Position numbers and translations under genes: made by a program | Origin: Anarhynchus alexandrinus | Taxonomy: Eukaryota; Chordata; Aves; Charadriiformes; Charadriidae | Length of the DNA: 64,000 nt | Direction of reading: 5' to 3' | Assembly (NCBI GenBank): GCA_008711295.1 | Contig: VUYV01000224.1 | Span: forward strand, 1,280,422-1,344,421 | Notes under the pieces: generated by a model | Told to the model about the DNA's origin: nothing | What the model saw: the letters and a program-made list of their open reading frames with translations, nothing else | The model's database searches: none | In this document: one piece after another, positions 10,790 to 23,900 of the stretch | Numbering within the stretch: position 1 is the stretch's first letter | How the letters are laid out: the number at the start of each line of letters is the position of its first letter

Positions 10790-13380
10790 GCCAAAATGCG
10801 ATTTAAGTGTATTTAATCAGTGTAAGTTCACACTGGAAAAAACAACAAAAAATTGTAGGAAATGAATGGTATGCTTGCCCATTTTCTCAGCTATGACGGC
10901 TGCTGCATCAGCCTCTCTCTCTTCCCCTTCTAATTTTTATTTGTTCTATCAAGGGGAGGGACAAAACACAACACAAGAATCGAGGCAGGTGGAAGCTCGG
11001 GTTTTCCTCCCACCCTTCTGACTGTTAAAATGGGAAAAGCGTTTCCTCAACCCTGATGGAGGAGTTCATGCTAAATTAATGCATGCTAGATATTTTTAAA
11101 TCCTTCACTGTAGATCTTGCGGAAGTACAAAAATAAATTCTACCTACTAGTGTTAAAAAAAAAAAAATCAGATTTAATGGCAGAAGAAATTCAGAACAAG
11201 TCAGTGTTTATGTAGGGTCTACAATTTAGGGCGTTCCAATGGCATGCCAAGAGAGGCCACGGAAAGGAACCACAGCCTGCTTCTGGGCTTTGCCTGGGCC
11301 AAGGAGAGCCAGTCATTTAGATATTTAAATTATTTTAATAATCCTTCATAGAAGGTTACGAAATATTTATTAGCAACATGTGGGGCTGACTAGCACTGCT
11401 CCAAGAAAAATACAGATTTAGGCAATTTCCTAAAGTGTGTATTTTACAACTGGAGAGGTCGGAGTAACTCTTTCAAGCCAATATAAGGCATGAACAGGTT
11501 TTATGATGCATTTTATAGAAAATTACAATGGCATAATTAAGTCTCAGTAGCAACCCCCTAGTTGCTACCTCTGATTAAGAGCACACAGCTAATTTAGAGC
11601 TGAGGGACGCAGCCGGACTGGCCGCTCTACAGCCGCGGCTCCAACTTGGAGGGACCGTTGCAGGGCCTGGGGGACACCTGCGACTCGGAGCCAGGGCTTG
11701 AAGAAGACTTTGGCGAGAGGTTCCTGCTGCTAGAGGAGGAAGGGAACCACGAGGAACACGGCAGAAGTTGTATTTTCTCTTCCACAAGGCTGAGACCATC
11801 CCGGATCTCTCCTACCTGTGTATTTATACAAACCTGTTCTTCTCTCCAGCTTCATGGTATCAAAGGCTTTTATCAATCTCAGCAGTGACAAGAGCTGTCC
11901 TAGGGAAAAATCTTGTTTCCATGACCACAATCTGAATTAATTGGTCATTTTTAATAGTCTGCTATGCCCTAAGTCAGCACGAGACCAAAGCATTCGAGAT
12001 GAGGACACAAACCAACTCAGGGCTAAGACGTGGCAGCGGCACGAGTTATGCCTTTCACATCACACCTCGTCCCGTGTGGCCCGGGGGGACTGGCACGGTC
12101 AGGGCACAGCAGGTTTTTATAGCTCCCAGTAACAAAGAACGCGCTTTGCATTCAGGCCCAGTGGCCTAGGGGTTCTTCCAGTCCTCACAGCCAGAAACCC
12201 ACCAACATCAAGACTAACCAGGGATGGATGGGCTTTGAATCTGGTTCTGGGCCAGTGCCGAACTCGCCCCTGTAGCCCCGTGCCAAGCAGACGCACACCT
12301 CTCCTGCTGGGGCCCCCCGTAACTACCTCCTCTGCCCCTCTGCCCAAATCTGGTGCCACAAGATTTGCTTTAGACAAGAACATGCTTTAACAGACCTGCT
12401 TTAAAAACCCTTGAATATAGCAAGCTTTATTCCGGTTGGGCATGTTCCTTCAGCTGTGTTAGCACTGTGCCCCCGGGCAGTGAGTTCCCACCGCCGGAGT
12501 GCCGGATGGCGCAGAGGTATTAGGGGTCAATTACATTACAAGGAGGTATAGGAAAAGAAGAGACACTTTTCTTGGTCTTCAGTTCTGCCCTAAATTAACT
12601 TTTAATACAGAACAGAATGTCACATTTGCTTCTCCCCATCATCTAAAAATTTCTCCTTATGCAGCAGCAATAAGGAGGGCTTTTAAAAATTAAAAAGACC
12701 TGAAAACCACATAAGGGTATATTTCATGGCTATAAAAAAGCATTTAAAACGTAGAGTTAAAAAGGTGTTTCAAGTGTTTTCATCAAAGGAGGGTGAAAAT
12801 GGAGGGAAAATAGGATTAAAAAAATGCCCATTTTCTTTAAAGTCAGCTTCATGAGTCAGAGCACACAGAAACCTTTTGCTGCTATGAGGACCCTATGTTT
12901 AAATCCAGCCAGCATTGCTTCCAGTTTGTTTGTTGAGACTAACACGGCAATTATCAGCGATACTCTGCTCCTAGGGCACAGTCTTTTTTGCTGTATTTGC
13001 CTGCTCTTCCCCTCTTGGAAGCAGGCGGAACGCTAAAAGCAAGTGCGCAGACCCGCTCAAGGCCTCTCCATGCTCACCACAAACAAGACACGGATGCAAA
13101 CCCAAAACCCTGAAATGAGCTGGAAGGCTCAGTCCAGTTATCGAGCGCACGTTCACCTCATCACGAGCACCCTCCTAGCCCAAGCCCTTGGGTTTCGCAT
13201 ACATCACTGCAGTGGTTTTGACTGTAATAGCTGCGTGGAGCCTTGCATCCAACTTGCCACGCTGACATCCAACGAGCCCGGCGGGCAACAACCTTGCTCC
13301 TCGTCTTGTGAGCACACAGAGGTCAGCCCCCTTAGCACCCGCTGGAACCTTTCACTTACCAACACAATAAACAAATAAAT
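10790..13380. other. Non-coding stretch
   Basis: One candidate conserved element (11.3 kb) and a GC-richer patch near 11600-11760 whose 80-codon plus-strand frame has no known domain. A13 at 11155-11167. Nothing else supported. Confidence 0.65.
11295..11600. promoter_or_regulatory. Candidate conserved non-coding element
   Basis: Repeat-free AT-rich block with ATTTAAATTATTTTAATAAT and GGCATAATTAAGT homeodomain-type sites, and a short inverted repeat GTAGCAAC / GTTGCTAC around 11547-11567. Enhancer-like in texture only. Confidence 0.27.
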
Positions 13381-13382
13381 GG

Positions 13383-13461
13383 TAATAGTAGTAGTAGTAA
13401 TAATGATGATGATGATAATAACAGTAATAATTATAATGATGATGATAATAATAATAATAAA
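13383..13461. repeat. Compound trinucleotide microsatellite
   Basis: Runs of TAG, ATG/GAT and AAT triplets alternate for about 80 bp, with several interruptions. This tract produces artificial isoleucine- and methionine-rich open frames on both strands, which are not genes. Length is probably polymorphic. Confidence 0.95.
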
Positions 13462-14794
13462 ATGGGTTATGCTCATTTGGTTATGCTCTTATTTTGTTTA
13501 TGGTCTCGAGCTTTCAGGGAGGGGAGCACTAACAAGGACCCAACACGCTGCTCTGCGCCGTCACCATCTGCAGCCCTCGCCGCACAGTCAAAATTTAATC
13601 TGACATATCTTTGCAGTCCCATTTTATTTTTATGTCCATTTCCTAACAGCACAAATTAAGAGTGTTTCAAAACACAAACAGCGTATTTGCTGTTACCAAA
13701 GTTAGAACACAGCCGTGTAAACGCCACCGAGAGCGCTCGGGAAGGATGCTGTGGGCAGCATCCAGAGCCACTTAAGGATCACTTAGAGGTCTGCTTTGTT
13801 CCAGCGTGAGGTTCTTTTCTGTCATTAAGCCACACTGTAGCTACAAAACACATGGAGAAGAGCAACCAGGACATCCCACCAGCTCTGGAAGGCAAAGCCC
13901 AAATTCAAAAAGTAATCAGGGAACACTTTTTCAGGGAGACTTCAGAACCATTTGCATCCAGTGTAACCACGGGTCAGGAGCGGAAACCTCCTACCGGGCT
14001 GGCTCATCCGGGCACGGCGCGATTTGACAAATTCCAAGAACCTTCCAGCAGGTGCAAAACCAGTGCAAAGCTTTATACTCGTACTTCCAGGACACAGCCT
14101 TGGTGGGTTCCCCTGCTTGCATGTGTTTTTTATGCACGCTGCCCCACTGCGTGTGTGCACCAATGCAGCTCTACTGCAAAACTGACGAACGCTCCTCCAA
14201 GTTCAGCCAGGACTCCCCGTCTGCCAGCTGGGAAACAGCAGGCGGGAATTTATTAATCTCCCCTCCTGATATCTTTCCCCCTCCAATCTTGATTTTGTTA
14301 AAAACCACAGAAGACTAACGAGCATGATCCAATACCTGCAAACGTGCATATTTTCAAGAAAACCAACCTCTGGGATGTGATGGCAAACCCCTCCAGCTGG
14401 CCACTGCAGGCACTGGCATCCGGAGATGTCGTAGTGTTTGCTAAAGGCTGAAACATCAAACGACACGTCACGCTGCTGCTCAACAGTGCCCTGTAGTGTT
14501 TCTTCCCTTTCTTTATTATTTTCAGTTAGCGAACCGCAAAGTTTATTTTCCTAAGTTTCTGCAACAACTCTTAAAGTAATACTCTTCAGCTCACCATTTT
14601 TTGCTCACATCCCCCAACCGTCTCAGATCTTTACCACCAAACCTCAAACCAGGACTCCAGCTGTAAATCAAGCAGGGCAAGCTCCGATTTACCTCTCACC
14701 TGAAACCAACAGGATATTACAACAAAAATATCCTGGTTTGGTTGCCTGAAGGAAGCAAAGCACCCACGTTACAATCAGCTCGTAGTAGCAACAT

Positions 14795-14877
14795 ATGCAA
14801 ATCACCATACGCTATGGCATGGACCTTCCCTCCCTTAAACTCAGCAAAGTGCAACTGAGCAGTGCCGAAATGCAAAT
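14795..14877 (+). promoter_or_regulatory. Pair of octamer (POU) motifs
   Basis: The perfect octamer ATGCAAAT occurs at 14795-14802 and again at 14870-14877, same orientation, 75 bp start to start. Known POU factors bind this motif. Whether these sites are used is unknown. Confidence 0.3.
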
Positions 14878-16033
14878 TACCCATAGGAAAGTTTGGGGAC
14901 ATGAAGAAAACATAAGGCCTTGGTGTCTGGATGCATTCCAATTTGAGGAGTTGCAAACTAAAACAACACTCAAGAATGCATATGAGGAAGCGTTTAATAA
15001 AAAAAGAATCTGCTCTCTTTAGTTAATAGCGGGAATGATGCAATTACAAGAAGGAGCCAGGATAGCCTCAGGCCCCAAATTCTATTCTAACTACAGAGAA
15101 GGGAGAAGAGAGGAAGCAGAGCTGTTCTGCTCGTTCCTGGAGCACCCCGTGGACCATGTCCAGCAGCCGCTTGGCCTTTCTGCGCAGAAGGGGCACGACA
15201 CGACCACGGGTGAAGGTGCGCTGCAGACAGGAAAGCTCAGCCGTGCTCTTTGATGATGAAGAAACTCCACCAGACAACGGCAATCAGACCCCGTAAATGC
15301 ACCCAGCGCAGCCCAACACCACACACCACACGCGTCTTCAGAGCTCGGAGGCGCTAATGTAATTCCAAGTGTCTCCACTACCAGTTAATTGATTAAACGG
15401 AGAGTTCTCTCCGGTTTCAATAGGCTCCGCAGCCCGGATTTCTTCCTCGGGAAGTGGCTACCAAACTACCACGTAGGGATGGATTAAGAACAGGAGAGTC
15501 TATGATGAAGTCTCCGCTGCTTTTGAAAGAAATCAGATAAAATTTGCAGCAGAAGGGCTGTCCGAGGAAATGGTGAATCAGGACTACTTCATGCATTAAA
15601 TAGAACGGTAACCATAATTTCTGACCTACACTGAAATGAATTTGCAAATGACTAGTAACACACAAAATGGAAAGAGGGCCTCAATTGACTGCTAATCTTC
15701 AGTAAATAATTACATTTACATATAAATGTAAACATACATTCAAATCTACATCAATAAAAAGCTTTTAGCAATACAACTGTAAAGCTCTGTCATTCCTGTG
15801 AAAAAATGAAGTCAAATTCCTCGTTAAAGGAAAGACTGAATACTGCAGTATATCTAACACAAACAGCGCAGAGTTACTTCAGCACAGAATATCACTCACT
15901 GGAGATTAACACATACTTTTTTTCCCCTTTATAAATCATTTGTGTATTGAGACATGCAGCTAAATCAGGTAAAGCACAGATCTAATTAAAGAACCTAGAA
16001 ACTGATTACTGAACTACGTAACACATCAAGGTG

Positions 16034-16060
16034 GTTTTTTTTTTCTTTTTTTTTTTTTAG
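16034..16060. repeat. Poly-T tract
   Basis: T10, one C, then T14, followed by AGAGAGAG. It has no adjacent retrotransposon body on either side. On the minus strand it would read as an A-tail, but nothing precedes it that looks like a retrocopy. Confidence 0.9.
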
Positions 16061-16849
16061 AGAGAGATCTGGCCTGAAATCTTCTCAGTCCCACACGTGC
16101 CAGAATTAGTCCCTGCCTTTGTGTCAGACGGAAACTCTATCTACAAATTGTCAAGCAGAACTCGTGCTCGAGATGAACAAAATGCAGCTGTCTTAATCTG
16201 TTAGATTATATTCTGTGCTTTCCACTATCAGGAGACAAACCGCAGGTGTAGTGCTCTTCAAAGCCAGATACTGAGAACTAAAATAGAAATACAAGTGGTT
16301 AAACTGAAAAAAGTTAGGTGCCTGTTTCTCTAAGCCAGGTGTGAAGATGTGGGAGCCTCTCTGATGGCGTGGCAGGAGCACAGCACGAGACCGCGGCTGT
16401 AAGACATGCGCGGGAGCTCGCTCTGCCTCCCGGCTCTGCCGCCTCTCCAGGTTTCACACAGCTGCAGAGAGCAGAGATCTTCTGCCCCTGTGCTACCGCG
16501 TCCTTGGGTCTGCCCCTCGGCAGCCCTCCCTCTGCGGGAAGCGCTAAAGTTCCACTCACACTTCCCTCGCCTTCAAAGAAAAGACATTTTTTGACCTTAA
16601 CTGCCCAACTTCAAGGCCCCCTGATCCCCCACCAGTAAATGCCCAGGGAGGGATTTCAGCTGGAACTTCCATTGCAGGCAGCAGGAATGAGGATGCAACT
16701 GGGCCAAGGGCCGGTCTTACGGACGGGGGCCAACCCCAGCAGAGCAGACGCTGGTGGGAGCCCGGAGACAGGAGCTGATGGGCAGGAGGTTCACACTTCT
16801 GCTGCAGCCCTCAACAGCTGATTAAAAAGGTCATCAGGAAGATGGTCTA

Positions 16850-17220
16850 GTGGCACCGGCCCCTTCACGGCGCATCCTCCCTGCAGCGTCACTGCAGATT
16901 TCTTTACGCGTAAGGCGCTCTCCCTCCGATTCCCAAGGTGCTCAAACTGGGCCACGCCGCCTCGCTGGAGGGGGTGCGGCGGCAAGCGCAGAGACCGGAG
17001 CCCACGTCCCGCTGTCACCCACTTTGCAGGGTGAATCACCAAGCGCTGTTAGCTTTCCAGCACCTTCGCACAGCTCCCAGCCGGTACCAAGACAGGCGAT
17101 TTTCTGTCTCGTTCCCAGAAGCTGAAGAGCATCTCAGCCTCTCGCGCGGCACACGAGGAGTGGTGGGATACGCCAGCAAGGAGTCTCAGCAACTCCCCCC
17201 GAACCCAGCAGCGCTGGTGC
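16850..17220. promoter_or_regulatory. CpG-rich patch
   Basis: I count about 29 CpGs in 370 bp, with local clusters TTTACGCG (around 16908) and CTCGCGCGGC (17141-17150). GC content is well above the flanks. No recognisable coding exon is present. Confidence 0.37.
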
Positions 17221-17764
17221 TTTGTAATTTCCATCGGTGCAGCGTCAGTTCATCCCACGAAGACTTGGCTTACCCGGGTACCAACCACCCCATTTACCTC
17301 TCCAGCAACGACGCATTCCCAAGGGGGAAACTCACGGAACTGCTGTAGATGCTCAAGGCACCACCACCAAGGACTGGGACATTTTTGCTTTAGAGTGTTA
17401 ACTACTGAAGAATAAACCTATTTGCCATACCATCAATTTGTTCTGAAGGACTGGAAATAAATATTTAAGAAATGCTTCTTTCATAGCTACGTGCAGTCTG
17501 TTTCCACTTCCCCCTGCACGTGCTGGAACCGCGCTGGTGGCAGAGGAGGTGTCGCAGCAGCGTGTGCAAGCCCAGCACCAGAGATCGAGAGGACCCAAAG
17601 CCCTCCCAGATAAAACCCCTCCTTTGTCCCACCACTGCTCCTAACTACAGCACCGGGGCAAAGAACCCCTTCGCTTCTGATCAAGGGAAAAAATGAATGG
17701 GTTTATGGCCCCTCTTTTTCTCAATTAGACACTTTTGATTCATCTGTTCCAGAGTGGCTGAGCA

Positions 17765-18140
17765 CAAAAGCTGCTGCTGATGGCCATTAGGTCAGACACG
17801 CTCTACCACCGTATATTGCTATTTTAAAACATGTTGATGCTGCTCTGAAATAACATTTTATACTTACACCCTAATCATCGTTATGGCTTCTGACAGGTTT
17901 TAAATACAATAGTATTAGCTGCAATTAATTCATTTGAAATTAATGCGGATATTGCAAGCACTTCAGCAAGATCTCCACTGCAATTCACCATTCATTACTG
18001 CACCATTATTTTTTAAGTGTTATCCATAAAGCAGGCTGCCAGCGCATTTGCATTTAGGTGACAGAAGTAGGAATACAGAGGAGCAATAAATTAGCACAAA
18101 AATTAAGCAGAAGGAGGCAGGAGAATTACCACAGCCCATT
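17765..18140. promoter_or_regulatory. Candidate conserved non-coding element
   Basis: A repeat-free AT-rich block with dense homeodomain cores (GCAATTAATTC, GAAATTAATGCG), a perfect octamer ATTTGCAT at 18046-18053 and an even mix of bases between them. It is one of the two stretches in the window that look most like an ultraconserved-type enhancer. This is a visual judgement. Confidence 0.35.
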
Positions 18141-18409
18141 GTCTGAAGTTTTAATATTCCTAACGACTTTATGATTCCCGGTGTCGCAGCCCCGCAAGAG
18201 CAGGCAGCGGATGCGCACCCCTGCCCTGCGCAGCCGGGCACGCGCCCCGAGCCCAAAGCCATTCCACGCTCGTACCACTGCTCCAGTGCACTGCGCACTT
18301 CCCATCGCTCGCTCCAGCTGGCTGGAAGATCAGTCATTAGCGAACAGAAAATAAATATTTATTTTTTTTTTCCAACACAGCCATTAAAAAAAGCCAGCAT
18401 ATCCGGAAG

Positions 18410-18570
18410 GTAAGGTGGAAATAAAGCCTATTAGACCATTAAATATGGTGCACAGCAGCATTCCTCCATGGGAAAAAAAAGTCTTTGGTGCAGTTAACAG
18501 CCATTTTTAGAGCATTAATGACCTCAGGTGAAAACAAACTGGTCATTAAACACACGTTTAAGGGGATTAG
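18410..18570. promoter_or_regulatory. Candidate conserved non-coding element
   Basis: ATTAGACCATTAAATATGG, AGCATTAATGACC and GGTCATTAAAC form spaced, related ATTA-containing sites in a repeat-free stretch. It may be part of one regulatory block with 17765-18140. Confidence 0.25.
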
Positions 18571-19379
18571 CTATCATCAGAACACACAAGTTACTTAGAC
18601 TGAAGTAGTTCCATACGGTTAATTTATAATTTCCAAGGTATTAATCAGCAAAGAAATTCTGATGGTTCCTAGATAAAGCGTAGAAAGGGGAGATTCACAC
18701 GGCTTCCTCGGAGCAATCCTAACTGGAAGTAGCACTGGCAGAACAGTTTCATTTTTCAATTTGCTGGTTAAACTGAAAACAAAACAGAACCAAAAAACAG
18801 GAGGATAAATTTGCCTATGATTAAACAAACATGTTTTCATTTTGTTGGCAAAACTTAAAAGGAAAAAAAAAAAAGAAAAATTTCATTTTGAGACAATCCA
18901 CAACATCTTGTTTTAACTCTGAACGGAAATACACTCCATATTTTTTCCAGTTTATTTAACCCCTTTTAAAGCTTCTGTCCTTTAGGCCCACTTTTAAATA
19001 AGGAGAACCCATAAGAGAAAAAAATGGAAGTTTGCTTTAGCAAACACCAACATTGTGGCCTCCAATTTATGTCTGGTCTTTCAAGTTTCTCTTCCTACCC
19101 TTCTCCTCCAAGTTCTCTCTTATGGACACACTATTTATGAAAAAAATTCACCCGGTGCGCTTGCAGGTGCTGCTGGGTGCCCCTGTCCCCAGGAGCAGGA
19201 TTTGGGTGCCATCTCCAGACTTCAGGCAGCAAGGAACGGCATGCCCACGCGCAAACCACACTGAGCCGCCAACCTGCATAAACGCAAAGTAGAAGAGCAT
19301 TTATGCCCAACCCAGCTAAATGAACTACTCCATCCTGGTGGGGTTAGTACTGAATGCTGAACACGGGCACACACCTGGA

Positions 19380-19720
19380 GCGAACGCCTGGGACCACCAC
19401 TGCCCGCACCCAGCGTGGGAAGTGCCCTACAGCTGACGAGGGCTAACGAGGTCTCCAGATCCGTCAGTCTGCCACCGCAGCCTGAAACGCCCCAGGCCGA
19501 CGGTCCAGAAGGGAACGATTTACTGAAGCAGCAGTAAGGGAGACACGGAGCTGGGCAGGCTCTTTGGCTGACAGTGCTTCAGCCCAAGCGAGCCCCGGTG
19601 CCCGTTGCCGCCCGGCTGGAGGATGCCCCATGCGCTGACGTGCGCAGATGGAGGAGGACGCAGAGGTGGGTGCTGCAGCAGCAGTTTGCAGCCAGCGGTC
19701 GTGTGTCCGCGTTAGGGGAA
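19380..19720. promoter_or_regulatory. CpG-rich patch
   Basis: About 26 CpGs lie in 340 bp within a GC-rich tract that starts near 19160. Neither strand carries a long open frame here and no recognisable exon is seen. It sits in an otherwise AT-rich intron-like region. Confidence 0.35.
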
Positions 19721-20867
19721 TTACACTAATAGACAGCTCGCACCCAGCCTGATCCCTGAGCAGGGGTTAGCTGTACGGGCAGACGGCAACGCTGAGGAGC
19801 AGAGGTCCAGGGGACACCAGTAAAGCATTAGTCTGAGCAACGCCTTGCAATGGGCCCAGGGACACGGGCCGTCAGGCCTCAGAGGCCACCAGTCCCACCC
19901 AGGATTTTAAGACTTGCAATACAGCTTAGTGTCACCTACGGATATCCGAAGATAAGATAACCAAGACATCTGGATACCTACAGCACCTAAAGATAAAGCC
20001 TTAAAGACACTGAAGGGGATTGAAGTTGTAGTACAATAAACACACAAATTTTAAAGCAGGATCACAACTGTAATATTGACATGACATACACTCGGAAGCA
20101 GTCAAACAACAAGTGAGAAAAGGCACACGCCTCCCCACCACCAGAAGGGAGAAAAGACACACCTGAAAAGTAAAGAAAAGCAAACTTTTGTTCATTGCAA
20201 GACTGAATCCATTTAAATAACAAATACACTGCTAAATAAATACTCCCCAGAACCTAAAGTCATTTTAAAAAGTGTTCTTTTTATCACTGAAACCTTGGGG
20301 GAGAATTCAGAAGTTCATTTCATCCTCACAAAATAACTCTATCACACTGTAATAGTTTATTGAGATGATCGTATAGGGCTCTGCAGAGAACCAACAACAG
20401 GTTTGAGACTTGAATTTGTACCACAGAACAGCAGCATTATCAAATAAAACACACTTAAATTCTGTATAACTGAATCTTTACTGTTAAGTTTATCTCTCAG
20501 TCTAAGAAATGCATCTTCCTTCTCCGAGTTTCCCAGTACCTCCGGCCACCCTGGATCCATTGCACGCATCTGGGATGCAGATCAAAAGGCAGTCCGTGGG
20601 GCTCAGCCAAAGCAGAGTCCCTCAGCAACTCAAGAGATCCAAAGGAAGTTTCTGAAGTTTCCAAGTTTTCAGATTAAAGCGATCCCATTTCAGAAGCCAA
20701 GGAAGGGATCCATGGAGGCAATCAACATCTCCCTGATGCCTTCACCATCCCAGACAGGACCGGAGAAGATGAGCACAAACACTGACCAGAGAACGCCTCC
20801 GGCCTGTTTCCAGACCTGTCTTTTATTCCAGTCTGCTCCAGAACTACATTTTTTGAAATCTTTTTAT

Positions 20868-20911
20868 CAAAACATAAACAAAACAAAAGAACAAACAAAC
20901 AACAACAAAAC
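20868..20911. repeat. A-rich (CAAA)n tract
   Basis: Repeated AAAC/CAAA units, low complexity. Confidence 0.85.
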
Positions 20912-23900
20912 CTTTCCAAGAATGCAGAAAGGCAGAAATCCAAAACCAGTTTAGAGCAAATCTCTGCTTTACTAAGGTCTGAACTAAGTACTACTTTGGG
21001 AAAAGAGGGGCTAATCTCTTTCCAAGGTCATTTCAAAGTTTTCATACCAGCAACAGAAGAATTATTTACATGTGGCAAGGCATCCTGTGTATTCAATTGG
21101 GAAGGTAAATATGGCTTTAATAAATTAAAAAACCCCAAAAGACAAATCCCTGCCTCAAAGTGCCTATTTCTGCAGTGAAATGGGAGTACAGGATGTCCAT
21201 GTCCCAAGAAGGTGTTGTGCCAACATCCCTTAGAGCTACATCAAATATAATTTTCAAACCAATTAGCTCAAAAAGCATCAACACCAAAGCAATGCCTTCC
21301 ACATTCTAATTACTAGGCCATCCTATTCAATTCTTAATGAGAGAAGAGACAAAGGCAGTATATGTATTAGGGTCTACTTCAAGAATTCTTTTTCTTTTAG
21401 CAAACAGATCCTCTTTTGTTCTGGTTAAACACCAATTACTCCGTTCTCTCTAACATGCAAATCAGCTGAAAATAGGGCATGATGTATCTCGATCCTGCAC
21501 CACTACAAGTTTGAATGAAGGGGGAAAATAAAGCAACCCTCTAGGGGCTTTCAATTCCAAGTACTTTGTACTCTGATAAAGCTCTTTTCAAAGAGCTTTT
21601 TGTATTATCTACAGCAGTTCCCATAAGCAGCGATTTTGCCATTATGCCAAAAGAAATAGCACATTTAAGGTGTACAATATAAGCAAGAAAAGTAAAAGTA
21701 GCCAACAAAGCTGTTTACATGTAGCTTTTAGTTGTTACGTCCCCACTGCAAACAGCGAAACTCGGAAGCGTTACGAGCATTACTACACCTCGGGAAACAG
21801 TTATAGCGGAGAGGAAAAGAAACGTAAGGAGCTGGAGCCCAGCTTTACACCGCACTGCTTTGTACAGCGCCGAGCACTGCGGAAGACGCCGCACCCACGG
21901 CCCTGAAAAGGGACTCCTGTTGGGTCAGACTCAACGCCAGCCCTCGCCGCGCCGGCTCCTCGTCACAGCACCTGGCCTCGCCGGCACCAACCGCTCCGCT
22001 TGTGTGCCACCACAGAGGTTTTAAGTCTCTGCTATTCTGCAGTCCCTTCGTCTACCACACTCGTTGGCTTCCGCAGAGTCTGCGCTGAACTGCTGATACC
22101 TTCAAGCCGCTGCTGGCAGCAGATGGAAGGCTCCGTCTTCTCCAGAGCTGTCGCTTCCAAACCCAACAGCCGTGCCCGGAGGGTCAGCCTGAAGATTTAT
22201 TTTGGAAACCAAACCGATAACTGTTTTCACATCTTTTGTCATTGCTCTAGTCATTTCTAATTGATAGTTTTTAAGTGTTGCCCTCTCTTTGTAAACACTT
22301 TAAGCAGTGTCAATAACAATTTAGGAGCTGTTATATACACAGACACGCAACCATTTCTATATGGAAAGATGCATTTTTAAAAATGGAAATTTGTAGATCT
22401 CTAAGATTACCTGAGCCCTAAGTTTGCAGTTGAGTTTAGGAGTGCAGATTGTGCCAGAGAGCGTCATTGAAGTGACCAGAGTATGAGGGGGGCTCAAATC
22501 TCTTCCCCTGCAAAACTTCAGAGACTCCATTTAGGGAGAAAAAGGGGTATCCATTTTGTATAACACACAGCACAGTGTGTACCACGGGGCAGAGATCGTA
22601 CCAGATTCCCAGCCCAGGAGGGTTATAGAAACTTTTGAATCGAAACAACCTCCCTAGATTAAAAGCAAACTAGCACGAGCCTTCTAGAGAGCGACTGCCC
22701 TTGCTTAAAATGTCCAGAACACCCTAGACATGGGAGGCAGAAGGCCAGAGCATCAGAGGAAGCAGCGGCTTTAACTGATTATCCCACACCACGTCCTTCA
22801 TGGTGCAACTTGGTTACACAGAACACAACACACAACTAAATTTAAAAACGCATTAAAAGGGGAAGAAACATGTCATAAAAAAAGTTTACTGAAGAGCAAA
22901 CACACACAAAGCCAACTGATTCTGATCCACTCGGCCTGATTACTTCCATCCGGCGGCTACGAGACACAAGGCAAGCCGCAAGAACTCCTGGCTGTCCTCA
23001 CCACAAGTCCCTCCTGCACCTTTCCAAGTATCCGATGGTTCAGGTTCTCACAAAAAGGCTGGGCACACGCACAGAGTAACATACATACAGGAACACAGTT
23101 GTAATAAAGGCTATCTACAGATGTGTGTACACGTATCGGAGAGAAATCAATCTACACAAAAAATGAGGTACTGCCAGCCCTGTAGCCAACAAGAGGATGT
23201 AGAATTTCTTGGCTTAGATCGAGGTACCTAGGGAGTGTTTGCACTACAAAAATAGTTTTGTAAATGAGTATTCTATATAAAGTTGTAATGAATGTAGTAT
23301 ATATACTTAACATAACTTACACACACGCTAATACATACATTATATCCACACGCACACAAGTCACCTCTGGTGGTTTTCTTTATATAGATAAATACATAAA
23401 AATAGCTCGTTTCAAGGAGATGGACCCTAGAGTATTTCATTATTTATAAATTCAGCCAAAAACCACAGCACATTAGTCTCTTCTGCCAAACATTATAGAC
23501 AATCTTCCAAAAAAGTTTTCATCTGTTTTGTTGGCCTTTAATATATTTTTGATTTATGTCATTTTGAGATTTTTTTCCCCTTCTGTAGCTTAAGAGAAAA
23601 AAGCATTCTTCTGATTCCAGATTCAGGATTTCTTTAAAGAGAAACCAAAAGCAATAAATCTGAAGTGTCATGCTGCTACTGTATCACACGAGCGAGAAGT
23701 ATTACAGCATGTGTTGACTATAGCTTCCAAGCAAAAAATGCATTAAGTAACAGTGTTTTCTTACATTACACATTCTTTTTCTTGCCTGAAGAGTATATTT
23801 CTTCAAGTCTTCACACAGATGTTCTTCATACACCAATATTATACACATGCAGCAAGGTGCTAAAGCTCAGGCTCTCTCCCATCTCCTTCTCTCCACATAA

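Larger units (their letters stand above)
13470..16840. other. Non-coding stretch
   Basis: Mixed sequence with the octamer pair, poly-T tract and moderate GC patches at 15110-15370 and 16370-16560. The minus-strand frame at 15068-15283 is basic and leucine-rich but has no convincing splice sites or family. Confidence 0.6.

Noticed and set aside
11730..11930. AFDTM string on the minus strand, reminiscent of a reverse transcriptase motif
   Set aside because: Five residues only. The neighbouring frame has no other reverse transcriptase blocks.
13204..13603. Isoleucine/methionine-rich open frames on both strands
   Set aside because: They are translations of the compound trinucleotide microsatellite.
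15500..15600. Resemblance of GGGCTGTCCGAGGAAATGGT to a CR1 LINE 3' segment
   Set aside because: The match does not extend to the next CR1 blocks on either side.
16034..16060. Poly-T tract as the tail of a minus-strand retrocopy
   Set aside because: The sequence to its right has no gene-like or SINE-like content and no target-site duplication is visible.
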